Shown: positions 1-5,617 of the stretch, in pieces
How the letters are laid out: the number at the start of each line of letters is the position of its first letter
Numbering within the stretch: the first letter of the stretch is position 1
NCBI GenBank assembly: GCA_031267475.1
Contig: JAIRZA010000148.1
Location: 1-5,828, forward strand
DNA from: Spirochaetaceae bacterium
GTDB taxonomy: Bacteria > Spirochaetota > Spirochaetia > Treponematales > Breznakiellaceae
DNA: 5,828 nt
Direction of reading: 5' to 3'
Notes under the pieces: generated by a model
Database searches by the model: none
What the model was told of the DNA's origin: nothing
Seen by the model: only the letters and a program-made list of their open reading frames with translations
Position numbers and translations under genes: made by a program

Positions 1-702
1 CGCCGCGGTAGATTCCGGTTTGGAGCAGTCGTCCGAGGCTCGCTTTTCCGCTTCGCGTACAGAGAATCCTTCGTTTAGTATTTCTGAAAACAACTTTTCC
101 TGCGCCTCCGGCGAATCAAGCGACAGAATCGCGCGAGCGTGGCCGGCGCTTATACCTCCGGTCTTTAAGGCATTCTGCATTTCAGGCGGCAATTTTAGCA
201 ACCGCATCGCGTTTGCCAATGTTGAACGGTTTTTGCCAAGACGCGCCGCAGCCTGATCCTGCGATAATTTTGCGGTTTCCATTAGGTGTTTATAAGCGGC
301 GGCCTCCTCTATTGGATTAAGGTCCGCCCGTTGAATATTTTCTACAAGAGCCACGGCAATACGCTGTTCATCGCTAAACTTTCGGATTATAGCGGGAATT
401 TCGGAAAGCCCGGCCATACGCGCGGCGCGGCTGCGGCGCTCGCCGGTGATGATTGTGTATGAGCCGTTTTCTTCTTCCTCGACAATGATAGGTTGTATAA
501 CCCCATGCTGCTTAATAGAAGCCGCTAATTCTTTCAGAGCGTCTTCGTCAAAATTCTTACGCGGCTGATCCGGATTGGCGGAAATTTTATCCAACGGCAA
601 CATTACATCGCCGCCTCTGCCGGCCACACGGTCAACGCCTTCGTCAATGCCTATGGGAAGCAAAGATTCTATTCCTCCCCCAAGTCCAAATTTAATCCCC
701 AT
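1..702 (-). CDS. parB: Chromosome-partitioning protein ParB (Spo0J), 3' end cut by the window edge
   Basis: Only the first 234 codons are present; the C-terminal dimerisation domain lies beyond position 1. ParB is a CTP-dependent DNA clamp that loads at parS sites near the origin and works with ParA to segregate the chromosome. The translation shows the N-terminal ParB/Srx nuclease-like fold with the box II motif GERRSRAARMAG (residues 87-98), the ENIQR motif (121-125) followed by the usual N-P-I-E-E-A stretch, and a helix-turn-helix at about 147-166 (LSQDQAAARLGKNRSTLANA), which in the family reads parS. The ATG at 702 is used because the protein then begins MGIKFGLGGGIESLLP, a normal ParB start. 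It overlaps the end of parA by 11 bp and has no clear Shine-Dalgarno, so translation is probably coupled to parA. No parS site was found in the window. The family assignment is secure. Confidence 0.96.
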   Translation of the reverse strand, partial: MGIKFGLGGGIESLLPIGIDEGVDRVAGRGGDVMLPLDKISANPDQPRKNFDEDALKELAASIKQHGVIQPIIVEEEENGSYTIITGERRSRAARMAGLSEIPAIIRKFSDEQRIAVALVENIQRADLNPIEEAAAYKHLMETAKLSQDQAAARLGKNRSTLANAMRLLKLPPEMQNALKTGGISAGHARAILSLDSPEAQEKLFSEILNEGFSVREAEKRASDDCSKPESTAA

Positions 703-1465
703 GCGCGTTTTCCGTATTAAGCATTAATTCCTGCGCTAAACTTTTGTACGCCAATGCCCCGCTGCACGCCGCGTCGTATTTTGAAATCGGCAGTCCGTGT
801 GAAGGCGCCTCGGATAAACGAACATTACGCGGAATAATCGTTGAAAACACCCTGTCTTTGAAGTACGCGCTGACGTGCTTAACCACTTGCTGGGCAAGGC
901 GCGTACGCTGGTCGTACATTGTAAAAAAAATACCGTCTATCGCGAGAGAAGGATTAAGACTCATCTGTATGCGTTTTATTGTTTGCAGCAGCATACTCAA
1001 ACCCTCAAGCGCAAAATATTCACACTGCATGGGAATAAGCACACCGTTAGCCGCGGCAAGCCCGTTCAGCGTCAGCACTCCCAATGACGGCGGACAATCA
1101 ATCATTATAAAATCATACTGATTCAACAGCGGCGAAAGCGCGTTTTTGAGGAATTGGTCGTAATGTTTTTCGTTGATAAGCTCTACTGTCGCGCCGGAAA
1201 GATCCATGCTGGCCGGAATCACAAAAAGTCCGGGGCACATTGTTTTTTGCACCGACTCGTCCACAGAAATTTTACCGGCAAGCACTTCGTAAATGCCCCT
1301 TTTGTCGGATTTAACACCTAGTCCGCTCGAAAGATTCGCCTGAGAATCAAAATCAACAAGCAGGACTTTCTTGCCGGCTTCGGCAAGATATGCGCCGATA
1401 TTAACCGCGGATGTCGTCTTTCCAACTCCGCCCTTTTGATTAACAAAAACAAAGGTTCTTTTCAT
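692..1465 (-). CDS. parA: Chromosome-partitioning ATPase ParA (Soj)
   Basis: A complete 257-residue ParA/MinD-class ATPase, normal in length for chromosomal Soj proteins. The deviant Walker A motif KGGVGKTT is at residues 11-18 (signature Lys11, phosphate-binding Lys16), the DFDSQAN segment with Asp40 is the A' motif, and the Walker B element FIMIDCPPSLG carries Asp123. The C-terminal segment IPRNVRLSEAPSHGLPI (about 211-227) is the conserved part that holds basic residues used for nonspecific DNA binding in this family. ATP-bound dimers coat the nucleoid and ParB stimulates hydrolysis, moving the origin. There is no long N-terminal HTH extension, which argues for a chromosomal rather than a P1-type plasmid ParA. 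The start is the ATG at 1465. It has no strong Shine-Dalgarno, but the TGA of a possible 15-codon upstream ORF overlaps it as ATGA. The gene forms an operon with parB. Confidence 0.97.
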   Translation of the reverse strand: MKRTFVFVNQKGGVGKTTSAVNIGAYLAEAGKKVLLVDFDSQANLSSGLGVKSDKRGIYEVLAGKISVDESVQKTMCPGLFVIPASMDLSGATVELINEKHYDQFLKNALSPLLNQYDFIMIDCPPSLGVLTLNGLAAANGVLIPMQCEYFALEGLSMLLQTIKRIQMSLNPSLAIDGIFFTMYDQRTRLAQQVVKHVSAYFKDRVFSTIIPRNVRLSEAPSHGLPISKYDAACSGALAYKSLAQELMLNTENAHGD

Positions 1466-1509
1466 CCATCATTGTCCGGGTAATGTTTAATATCGTCAGG
1501 CTTGTCCAT
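1462..1509 (-). CDS. Candidate 15-codon leader ORF coupled to parA
   Basis: An ATG at 1509 opens a frame reading MDKPDDIKHYPDNDG, whose TGA stop (1462-1464) overlaps the parA ATG by two bases in an ATGA arrangement. It lies inside the roughly 100-nt leader expected from the minus-strand promoter at 1574-1602. parA itself has no convincing Shine-Dalgarno, so termination-reinitiation from this peptide could supply ribosomes. Against this, the ORF also lacks a recognisable ribosome binding site and is short enough to arise by chance. No family is recognised. Confidence 0.25.
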   Translation of the reverse strand: MDKPDDIKHYPDNDG

Positions 1510-1563
1510 AAACAAAAGTTTTAAACAAGGCTTTCGTTAAAAAGAGCTTAAAACAGACTTTAA

Positions 1564-1587
1564 TCTTAAATCTATTGTAAATTAAGA
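1564..1587. repeat. AT-rich inverted repeat around the parAB -10 element
   Basis: The half-sites TCTTAA (1564-1569) and TTAAGA (1582-1587) are perfect inverted copies separated by 12 bp. The proposed -10 hexamer of the parAB promoter (1574-1579) sits in the spacer. The position fits an operator, but six-base arms in AT-rich DNA are not statistically strong. Confidence 0.25.
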
Positions 1588-1602
1588 GTATGCGGATTAC
1601 AA
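1574..1602 (-). promoter_or_regulatory. Sigma70-type promoter for parAB
   Basis: On the minus strand, a -35 hexamer TTGTAA (1597-1602, 4 of 6 to consensus) and a -10 hexamer TACAAT (1574-1579, 5 of 6) are separated by exactly 17 nt (1580-1596). Transcription would start near 1567, giving a leader of about 100 nt before the parA ATG at 1465. This is the best promoter match in the divergent spacer. Confidence 0.55.
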
Positions 1603-1646
1603 GCCCATGTCCGTACTCATAGTAAATCTTTCGGGGAAATATTTTC

Positions 1647-1675
1647 TTGCAGAAAAGTTGGTTTTATTGTATAAC
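1647..1675 (+). promoter_or_regulatory. Promoter abutting the DegT-like gene (leaderless geometry)
   Basis: TTGCAG (1647-1652, only 3 of 6 to the -35 consensus) and TATAAC (1670-1675, 5 of 6 to the -10) have a 17-nt spacer. The -10 ends 5 nt before the ATG at 1681, so the predicted transcription start is at or next to the first codon. No Shine-Dalgarno precedes the ATG, and an in-frame TAA at 1672-1674 excludes an earlier start. A leaderless transcript is the simplest reading. Confidence 0.5.
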
Positions 1676-1680
1676 AAAGC

Positions 1681-2721
1681 ATGATTATTGAAGTTTATTC
1701 CCCTACGATACGGCGTAAAGAAATGGACGCGGTCCTAACGGTGATGGTCGAAGAAAAGATTGGTCCAGGCGAGCAGGCTGAACGTTTGATTCAAAGCGCG
1801 AAGGAACATCTGCATTTTGACTATTGCCTTGCGTTGCGCAGCCCAGCGACAGCCTTGTTTTTTGCGCTTAAGCTGCTGGATTTGCCGCCGCGTTCCGGCG
1901 TGGCGATTTCCGCGCTTTCGCCCGCGTACTATATAAGAGTTATAGAGGATGCGGGGCTTACATCTGTTTTTTGCGATACCGGCGAGGCAGGCGCGTGTTC
2001 TGACGCTGTTACGATAGGGGCTGCGATTACTGCCGCCGCAACGGAAACTCCTGTACGGGCTGCCGTGCTGCACCATAATCTGGGCTTCATGCCGGATATG
2101 GACGGCATAGTCTCGCTAGGCATCCCCTTCATTGAGGATTGTTCAGCCGCGTATATGAGTGGTTTTGGCGAGAAATCCGCCGGCTCCTATGGCGTTTTCA
2201 CGATTTTGGGTTTGGAAGAACGGGATATGCTTACAAGCGGCGGCGGGGCATTATTGTACGCTTCTGACCGGCGAAACGCCGCGGCGATACGGAACGCGGG
2301 TTCTTTGCCATTGGAATACGGGCTTCCCGACATGAATGCGGCTATGGCGCTTGTGCAGTTCAGGGAAATCGAAAAAAATCTGCAAAAGCGCGGGAAAATA
2401 GCGGAATTATACACGCAGGCGGCCTTGCGTCAGGGACGGCATAAGTTGTTTGTTTCTCCGGACTCGTTTGTATACAACAATTACGCTTTCCCGCTTGTGC
2501 TAGAAACCGGCATGAAAGAGCTTGCCGCCTATGCAAAGCGCAAGGAAATAGTTGTGGAAAGCGCCTTTTCAAAGACTCCGGCGGGGATTGGGCTGGCTAA
2601 ACAGGAAGATTGCCCCGCCGCTTGCTCATTGAGTCTGCGCACCGCGTTGTTTCCCATTTACCCTCGGCTTGGCGACGCCGCCGCGCTGCGTGTAGCAAAG
2701 TTGATTCAAACCGCGCCATAG
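1681..2721 (+). CDS. DegT/DnrJ/EryC1/StrS-fold protein lacking the PLP lysine (probable pseudoenzyme)
   Basis: This 346-residue protein follows the DegT sugar-aminotransferase fold from end to end: N-terminal VYSPTIRRKEMDAVL, the EDCSAA segment with the pyridine-binding Asp153, MNAAMALVQ (about 218-226) matching the family's M-N-x-x-x-A-x-x-x-x-Q helix, and a C-terminal SLRTALFPIYPRLGD block. The catalytic region is degenerate. Where active members have S-F-x-x-x-K followed by G-E-G-G, this one reads FTILGLEERDMLTSGGGA (173-190), putting Arg181 or Glu179 at the Schiff-base lysine. There is no lysine at all from residue 166 to 231. The phosphate-binding S-G-T-A is also changed (RSPATA, 53-58). 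The frame is intact, so this looks like a maintained protein with a non-transaminase role rather than a decayed gene, though the role is unknown. It is divergent from parAB and convergent with the URO-D gene. The ATG at 1681 is the first possible start; the next (1723) would remove conserved residues. Confidence 0.85.
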   Translation: MIIEVYSPTIRRKEMDAVLTVMVEEKIGPGEQAERLIQSAKEHLHFDYCLALRSPATALFFALKLLDLPPRSGVAISALSPAYYIRVIEDAGLTSVFCDTGEAGACSDAVTIGAAITAAATETPVRAAVLHHNLGFMPDMDGIVSLGIPFIEDCSAAYMSGFGEKSAGSYGVFTILGLEERDMLTSGGGALLYASDRRNAAAIRNAGSLPLEYGLPDMNAAMALVQFREIEKNLQKRGKIAELYTQAALRQGRHKLFVSPDSFVYNNYAFPLVLETGMKELAAYAKRKEIVVESAFSKTPAGIGLAKQEDCPAACSLSLRTALFPIYPRLGDAAALRVAKLIQTAP

Positions 2722-2727
2722 TCTGAG

Positions 2728-2761
2728 CCGCCCGCGCCGCAAGGACGGGAGGGTAGGGCGG
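2728..2761. terminator. Weak GC-rich hairpin between convergent genes
   Basis: CCGCCC (2728-2733) and GGGCGG (2756-2761) can pair as a six-base all-GC stem with a 22-nt loop, in the 46-bp gap between the stop codons of the DegT-like and URO-D-like genes. Neither strand has a U tract after the stem, so this is not a canonical intrinsic terminator. The placement is the main support. Confidence 0.25.
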
Positions 2762-2767
2762 GGGGGA

Positions 2768-3757
2768 TTACAGAGCGGCGGCTTTATCTCTTACCCAGCG
2801 CAGACGAGCAAGGTTGATGTCCGGCGGGATGGTGCAGTCCGCTCCTAAAGCAACGCCTGTTGTTCCAGCTTCCTTCAGGACGGCCGCCGTCTCAGCCTCG
2901 ATTTCCGCTCGGCTGCCGCAGTATAAAATATCTTTTACTGTGTTGCCAAAACCGCCTATCACCGGCTTCCCGTTGAACAGTTTTTTCCCCGCGCCCAGAG
3001 GTATATTTTCTACCGCGGAAGCCCAGTTTATTATCTGCGCGGGATAAGCGGTAAAATGGGAAAGCTGGTTGTGGAATCCTTCGTAACCGCAGATGTGGAT
3101 TATGTTGTAACGGCTTTTCTTGTTCGCGGCGTCAAGTGCGGCGCAATTTACGGGATCAATGATTTTTTCACGAATTTCCGCGTCAATGCGCTTGTCGTTT
3201 ATATCTTGAACGCTGTAATAAACGCCGTCAACGCCGGCCTCGCCTAAAACGCGCTCAACAAGAATGGCAAGGTCTTGAGCGACGGCGTTCAACGCGCTCG
3301 CCGCCGCCTCGCGGTCTTCGGCGATGAAATCAGCAAGCGCGTTGCTGCCGGGAACGCCTCGGCCAAAACGGAATAATGTCGCCGGAGCGAATACATTATA
3401 AAAGCACGGTGTACCGGCGCTCAACATACCGCGTATCGTTTTTGCAAACTCAACTTGTTTTTCTATCCATTCGTGACGCGCGCCTATGGGTTTGGTTTGG
3501 CCAAACTCAGCGGCGTTCCGCGCTGTTAAAAAAGGCTTGTTTGGGTAGATAAAGAAGCCGTCCGTCATTATTTTGACAAAATCGGGATCGAATTCGTCAA
3601 AAAATTTTTTGTGTCCGGCTATGTTCTGTTGAAAAAGGGCGGGATTCTTAAAACCGTCCGCCTCCGGATCTTCTATGAAATGAAACCAAAAACCAACAGG
3701 CGTACGCTCCGGCCGCTCATTGTTAAAAACTTGTAAAACCATGTCTCGTTTATTCAT
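2768..3757 (-). CDS. Uroporphyrinogen decarboxylase-superfamily protein (MtaA/CmuA-like, corrinoid methyltransferase type)
   Basis: This 329-residue TIM-barrel protein belongs to the URO-D superfamily (COG0407 type). The N-terminus MNKRDMVLQVFNNERPERTP is the usual opening of the non-HemE branch, and the arginine-rich N-terminal active-site signature of true HemE is absent. Instead it has an H-x-C pair (IIHICGYEG, His221 and Cys223) and a late cysteine (GADCTIPPD, Cys308), the spacing of the zinc ligands in methylcobalamin:thiol methyltransferases such as MtaA, MtbA and CmuA. A methyl or one-carbon transfer role is therefore likelier than haem synthesis, but the substrate cannot be read and no corrinoid protein gene is in the window. 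The start is the ATG at 3757, because GGGAG lies 7 nt upstream; a TTG two codons earlier would sit on top of that site. It is the last gene of the xerC-hslV cluster, 43 nt after hslV. Confidence 0.85.
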   Translation of the reverse strand: MNKRDMVLQVFNNERPERTPVGFWFHFIEDPEADGFKNPALFQQNIAGHKKFFDEFDPDFVKIMTDGFFIYPNKPFLTARNAAEFGQTKPIGARHEWIEKQVEFAKTIRGMLSAGTPCFYNVFAPATLFRFGRGVPGSNALADFIAEDREAAASALNAVAQDLAILVERVLGEAGVDGVYYSVQDINDKRIDAEIREKIIDPVNCAALDAANKKSRYNIIHICGYEGFHNQLSHFTAYPAQIINWASAVENIPLGAGKKLFNGKPVIGGFGNTVKDILYCGSRAEIEAETAAVLKEAGTTGVALGADCTIPPDINLARLRWVRDKAAAL

Positions 3758-3764
3758 TCGCAAT

Positions 3765-3769
3765 CTCCC
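3765..3769 (-). promoter_or_regulatory. Ribosome binding site of the URO-D-like gene
   Basis: GGGAG on the minus strand lies 7 nt before the ATG at 3757. It decides the start in favour of this ATG over the in-frame TTG at 3763, which would leave no usable spacing. It is the clearest Shine-Dalgarno in the window and belongs to a gene inside a cluster. Confidence 0.7.
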
Positions 3770-3800
3770 GCGCCGTCTGTTGGCAGCGCGCTTTCGGCCT

Positions 3801-4349
3801 TTATTCCGTCAATTCTTCTAAAACTATGTTTCCGTTAGTGTATATGCAGATATCGCCTGCTATTTTAAGGCTCTTTTTGGCTATTTCGGCAGCGCTGAAA
3901 TTGCTTCCTTCCAGATATGCGAGCGCCGCGGCATAAGCGAAATTTCCGCCGGAGCCTATCGCCAGCGCGTCTCCGGCTGGTTCGATTACATCGCCGGTGC
4001 CGGAAATTAGCAGTGTTTTATGTATGTCCGCCGCAAGCAACAGGGCTTCCAATCGTCGTAACGAGCGGTCGGTGCGCCACTCCTTGGCTAGTTCTACGGC
4101 GGCGCGCGGGAGGTCGCGCGAATACTCTTTTAACTTTTCCTCAAATCTGTCAAAGAGGGTAAAAGCGTCCGCTGTAGCGCCCGCAAATCCGCATAAAATC
4201 TTGTCTTCGGCAAGGCGGCGTACTTTTCGGGCGTTGTTTTTCATTATTGTATCGCCCATGGTAACTTGTCCGTCTCCCGCCATCGCTACTTTACCGTCCC
4301 GTCTTACTGCTAGTACGGTCGTGCTTCTAATTTTGTTCTTGTTCGTCAT
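3801..4349 (-). CDS. hslV: ATP-dependent protease proteolytic subunit HslV (ClpQ)
   Basis: This 182-residue HslV is close to E. coli HslV throughout. It is a threonine peptidase that forms a double hexamer and degrades proteins unfolded and fed in by the HslU ATPase in the cytoplasm. The catalytic threonine of mature HslV is Thr10 here (TTVLAVRRDG), after a 9-residue propeptide that must be removed. The oxyanion and active-site partners are present: Asp26 (AGDGQ), Lys42 (equivalent to mature Lys33) and Ser133 (AIGSGG, mature Ser124). The signature AGDICIYTN near the C-terminus is intact. The ATG at 4349 is the only sensible start and is preceded by GAGGA at short spacing. It lies 29 nt after xerC, as in the codV-clpQ order of Firmicutes, but the expected hslU does not follow; a URO-D-like gene does. 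Confidence 0.97.
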   Translation of the reverse strand: MTNKNKIRSTTVLAVRRDGKVAMAGDGQVTMGDTIMKNNARKVRRLAEDKILCGFAGATADAFTLFDRFEEKLKEYSRDLPRAAVELAKEWRTDRSLRRLEALLLAADIHKTLLISGTGDVIEPAGDALAIGSGGNFAYAAALAYLEGSNFSAAEIAKKSLKIAGDICIYTNGNIVLEELTE

Positions 4350-4352
4350 AAG

Positions 4353-4357
4353 TCCTC
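4353..4357 (-). promoter_or_regulatory. Ribosome binding site of hslV
   Basis: GAGGA on the minus strand ends 3 nt before the hslV ATG. The spacing is short but the match is good, and it lies in the 29-nt gap after the xerC stop, consistent with translation from a shared transcript. Confidence 0.5.
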
Positions 4358-4378
4358 GCTCGATTTCTAAAATTATCC

Positions 4379-5278
4379 TCAGTTTGCATGAGGGTGCGCT
4401 TTGTGATACACCGCTTTTAATTGTTCCATGTTGACGTGGGTGTAGCGCTGTGTTGTCGAAAGGTTTTCATGCCCCATTAGTTCCTGCACTACACGTATGT
4501 CGCAGCCCGCGTTTACTAGGTGTGTCGCAAAGCTGTGCCGCAGCGCGTGCGGGTGTATGTGTTTTGGCAGATTTGAGCGCTGTGAATAAACGTTTGTTAT
4601 CCAGCGTACGCCTTGCGCGGACAGCGCTCCGCCGCGTTTATTGATGAACAGCGCTTCCACCTGCTTTTCGGATTTTACGCGGGCGGCGCGGGCTGGGAGG
4701 TACGCTGTTATCGCCGCGGTTCCTTCTTCAGAAAAAAAGACATATCTTTCTTTGCCGCCTTTGCCGAGTATTTTGGCGCGTGTGCATCCGTGCTCAATAT
4801 TGTCTTGTGTTAGCGAGCATAGTTCGCTGATTCGCAGTCCCGCCGAATACATCGTTAGTATTAGCGCCTTGTCGCGCAGCGGCCAAAGTACTCCTTCTTT
4901 TTCTGGAAGATCCGCAAAATCCGCCATTTCTGTCTCCCAAAGGAAAGACGGCAGGCGTGATTGTGTTTTTAGGTTCTTCAATGCGTCTGAGGGGTTGTCA
5001 AGGCGTTCGCCGAAATATGCAAGGTAGCGGAAGAATCCTCGCAGTGAAGAAAGCGCTCTGTTTACGCTGACCGAGGCTTTCTGTTCTAGGCTCATGTCGC
5101 CGATGAAGATGCGTAAATCAGCTGTGTTCGCCGCGGCTGGTTCTATGTCGCGATTTGCGCAAAAGCCGGCGAAGTCCCGCAGATCCGCGCCATAGGCGAC
5201 TAGTGTTTTGCCGGAAACTTTCCGCGTTGAGCGCAGATACTCTAAATAGCGTTCTATCGGGGTTGAGCTATTTGTCAT
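4379..5278 (-). CDS. xerC: Tyrosine recombinase XerC/XerD (chromosome dimer resolution)
   Basis: A full-length 299-residue tyrosine recombinase. The N-terminal SAM-like core-binding domain covers about residues 1-90, and the catalytic domain holds all six active-site residues: Arg149 (SAGLRISEL), Lys173 (ILGKGGKER), His244 and Arg247 (HPHALRHSFATHL), His270 (LMGHENLSTTQRY) and the nucleophile Tyr279. Size and motifs match Xer proteins that act with FtsK at dif to resolve chromosome dimers, not phage integrases, and no attachment site or phage gene is nearby. XerC is preferred over XerD because of the adjacent hslV, matching the codV-type arrangement, but sequence alone does not separate them. 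The ATG at 5278 has no Shine-Dalgarno; a weak promoter-like pair ends 6 nt upstream. It is the first gene of the xerC-hslV-URO-D cluster, unless the small ORF at 5343-5516 is co-transcribed. Confidence 0.95.
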   Translation of the reverse strand: MTNSSTPIERYLEYLRSTRKVSGKTLVAYGADLRDFAGFCANRDIEPAAANTADLRIFIGDMSLEQKASVSVNRALSSLRGFFRYLAYFGERLDNPSDALKNLKTQSRLPSFLWETEMADFADLPEKEGVLWPLRDKALILTMYSAGLRISELCSLTQDNIEHGCTRAKILGKGGKERYVFFSEEGTAAITAYLPARAARVKSEKQVEALFINKRGGALSAQGVRWITNVYSQRSNLPKHIHPHALRHSFATHLVNAGCDIRVVQELMGHENLSTTQRYTHVNMEQLKAVYHKAHPHAN

Positions 5279-5284
5279 GTTTTA

Positions 5285-5313
5285 ATTTTTGCGTTTTCAC
5301 GCAGGAAAAGCAA
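5285..5313 (-). promoter_or_regulatory. Weak promoter-like pair just before xerC
   Basis: On the minus strand TTGCTT (5308-5313) and AAAAAT (5285-5290) are 17 nt apart, and the second hexamer ends 6 nt before the xerC ATG. The matches are poor (3 and 4 of 6). It is listed because the geometry repeats that of the two plus-strand genes and because xerC has no Shine-Dalgarno. Confidence 0.25.
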
Positions 5314-5327
5314 GCCATGTACATGGC
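5314..5327. repeat. Perfect 14-bp palindrome upstream of xerC
   Basis: GCCATGTACATGGC is fully self-complementary, 36 bp before the xerC ATG and 15 bp after the stop of the small ORF. It directly abuts the weak -35-like hexamer at 5308-5313, so it could be an operator for a dimeric regulator. It could also form a short 5-bp hairpin followed on the minus strand by TTGCTTTT, a feeble terminator for the small ORF. Confidence 0.4.
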
Positions 5328-5342
5328 AAGTTCTTTTAGGCG

Positions 5343-5516
5343 TTATATATCTTTGAATTTGAAATTGCTGGACGAGCACGAACACATACCCTGAGAAATA
5401 TCGGGATGTTCCAGCAGCCGTTGGAAGGGCGTCTTGAGTTCATTCGGTATAGGGGAGCAAATTCTCCGGTAATTTTTTTCTTTTCCGCCATGGTGAACCC
5501 CGCTTTCTGTCTCCAT
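5343..5516 (-). CDS. Hypothetical small protein, possibly frameshifted
   Basis: An open frame of 57 codons runs from the ATG at 5516 to a TAA at 5343-5345. Its second half reads like real protein: PNELKTPFQRLLEHPDISQG (about residues 24-43), followed by a CSC pair and a serine-rich tail. The first half (METESGVHHGGKEKNYRR) is less convincing. A different frame, from the ATG at 5491, gives MAEKKKITGEFAPLY, which would join the second half directly if one base were added near 5444-5450; a run of seven A on the minus strand (5473-5479) is another place where an indel could lie. So either this is an intact 57-residue protein, or a protein of about 49 residues broken by a single-base indel or sequencing error. 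No ribosome binding site is strong in either model. No family is recognised. It lies 64 bp upstream of xerC on the same strand. Confidence 0.4.
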   Translation of the reverse strand: METESGVHHGGKEKNYRRICSPIPNELKTPFQRLLEHPDISQGMCSCSSSNFKFKDI

Positions 5517-5582
5517 GTCCGTTTTGTTACTGAAAGCATGGTATTTCTATGGTTAGATTTTTACGTGAGTGATCGCCATGGA

Positions 5583-5611
5583 TTGAGTTTGTTTAGGCTG
5601 CTTGCTAAAAT
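5583..5611 (+). promoter_or_regulatory. Extended -10 promoter abutting the pseudouridine synthase gene
   Basis: TTGAGT (5583-5588, 4 of 6) and TAAAAT (5606-5611, 5 of 6) are separated by 17 nt, and the -10 is preceded by TGC, the extended -10 motif. The ATG at 5618 begins 6 nt after the -10, and no Shine-Dalgarno is present, so transcription should start at or beside the start codon. Confidence 0.5.
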
Positions 5612-5617
5612 AATCCG

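Noticed and set aside
744..1121. Plus-strand open frames antisense to parA
   Set aside because: They lie wholly within the well-supported parA coding sequence, show no recognisable domain, and are shadows of the real frame.
3761..3763. TTG as the start of the URO-D-like gene
   Set aside because: It would sit immediately against the GGGAG sequence with no spacing, whereas the ATG at 3757 has ideal 7-nt spacing.
3997..5027. Plus-strand open frames antisense to hslV and xerC
   Set aside because: They are opposite genes with intact catalytic motifs, have low-complexity Ser/Arg/Ala-rich translations and no identifiable start signals.
4379..5278. xerC as a phage or integrative-element integrase
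   Set aside because: Length and motifs fit housekeeping Xer proteins, the neighbour is hslV as in codV-type loci, and there is no tRNA, att repeat or phage gene nearby.
5291..5302. Short hairpin GCGTTTTCACGC before xerC as a terminator
   Set aside because: The stem is only 4 bp and no T tract follows it on either strand; the T-rich run precedes it in the plus orientation.
5292..5308. TTTCACG core resembling half of a parS site (consensus TGTTTCACGTGAAACA)
   Set aside because: Only about 9 of 16 positions match and the second half-site is essentially absent; the core is explained by chance. No better parS was found in the window.
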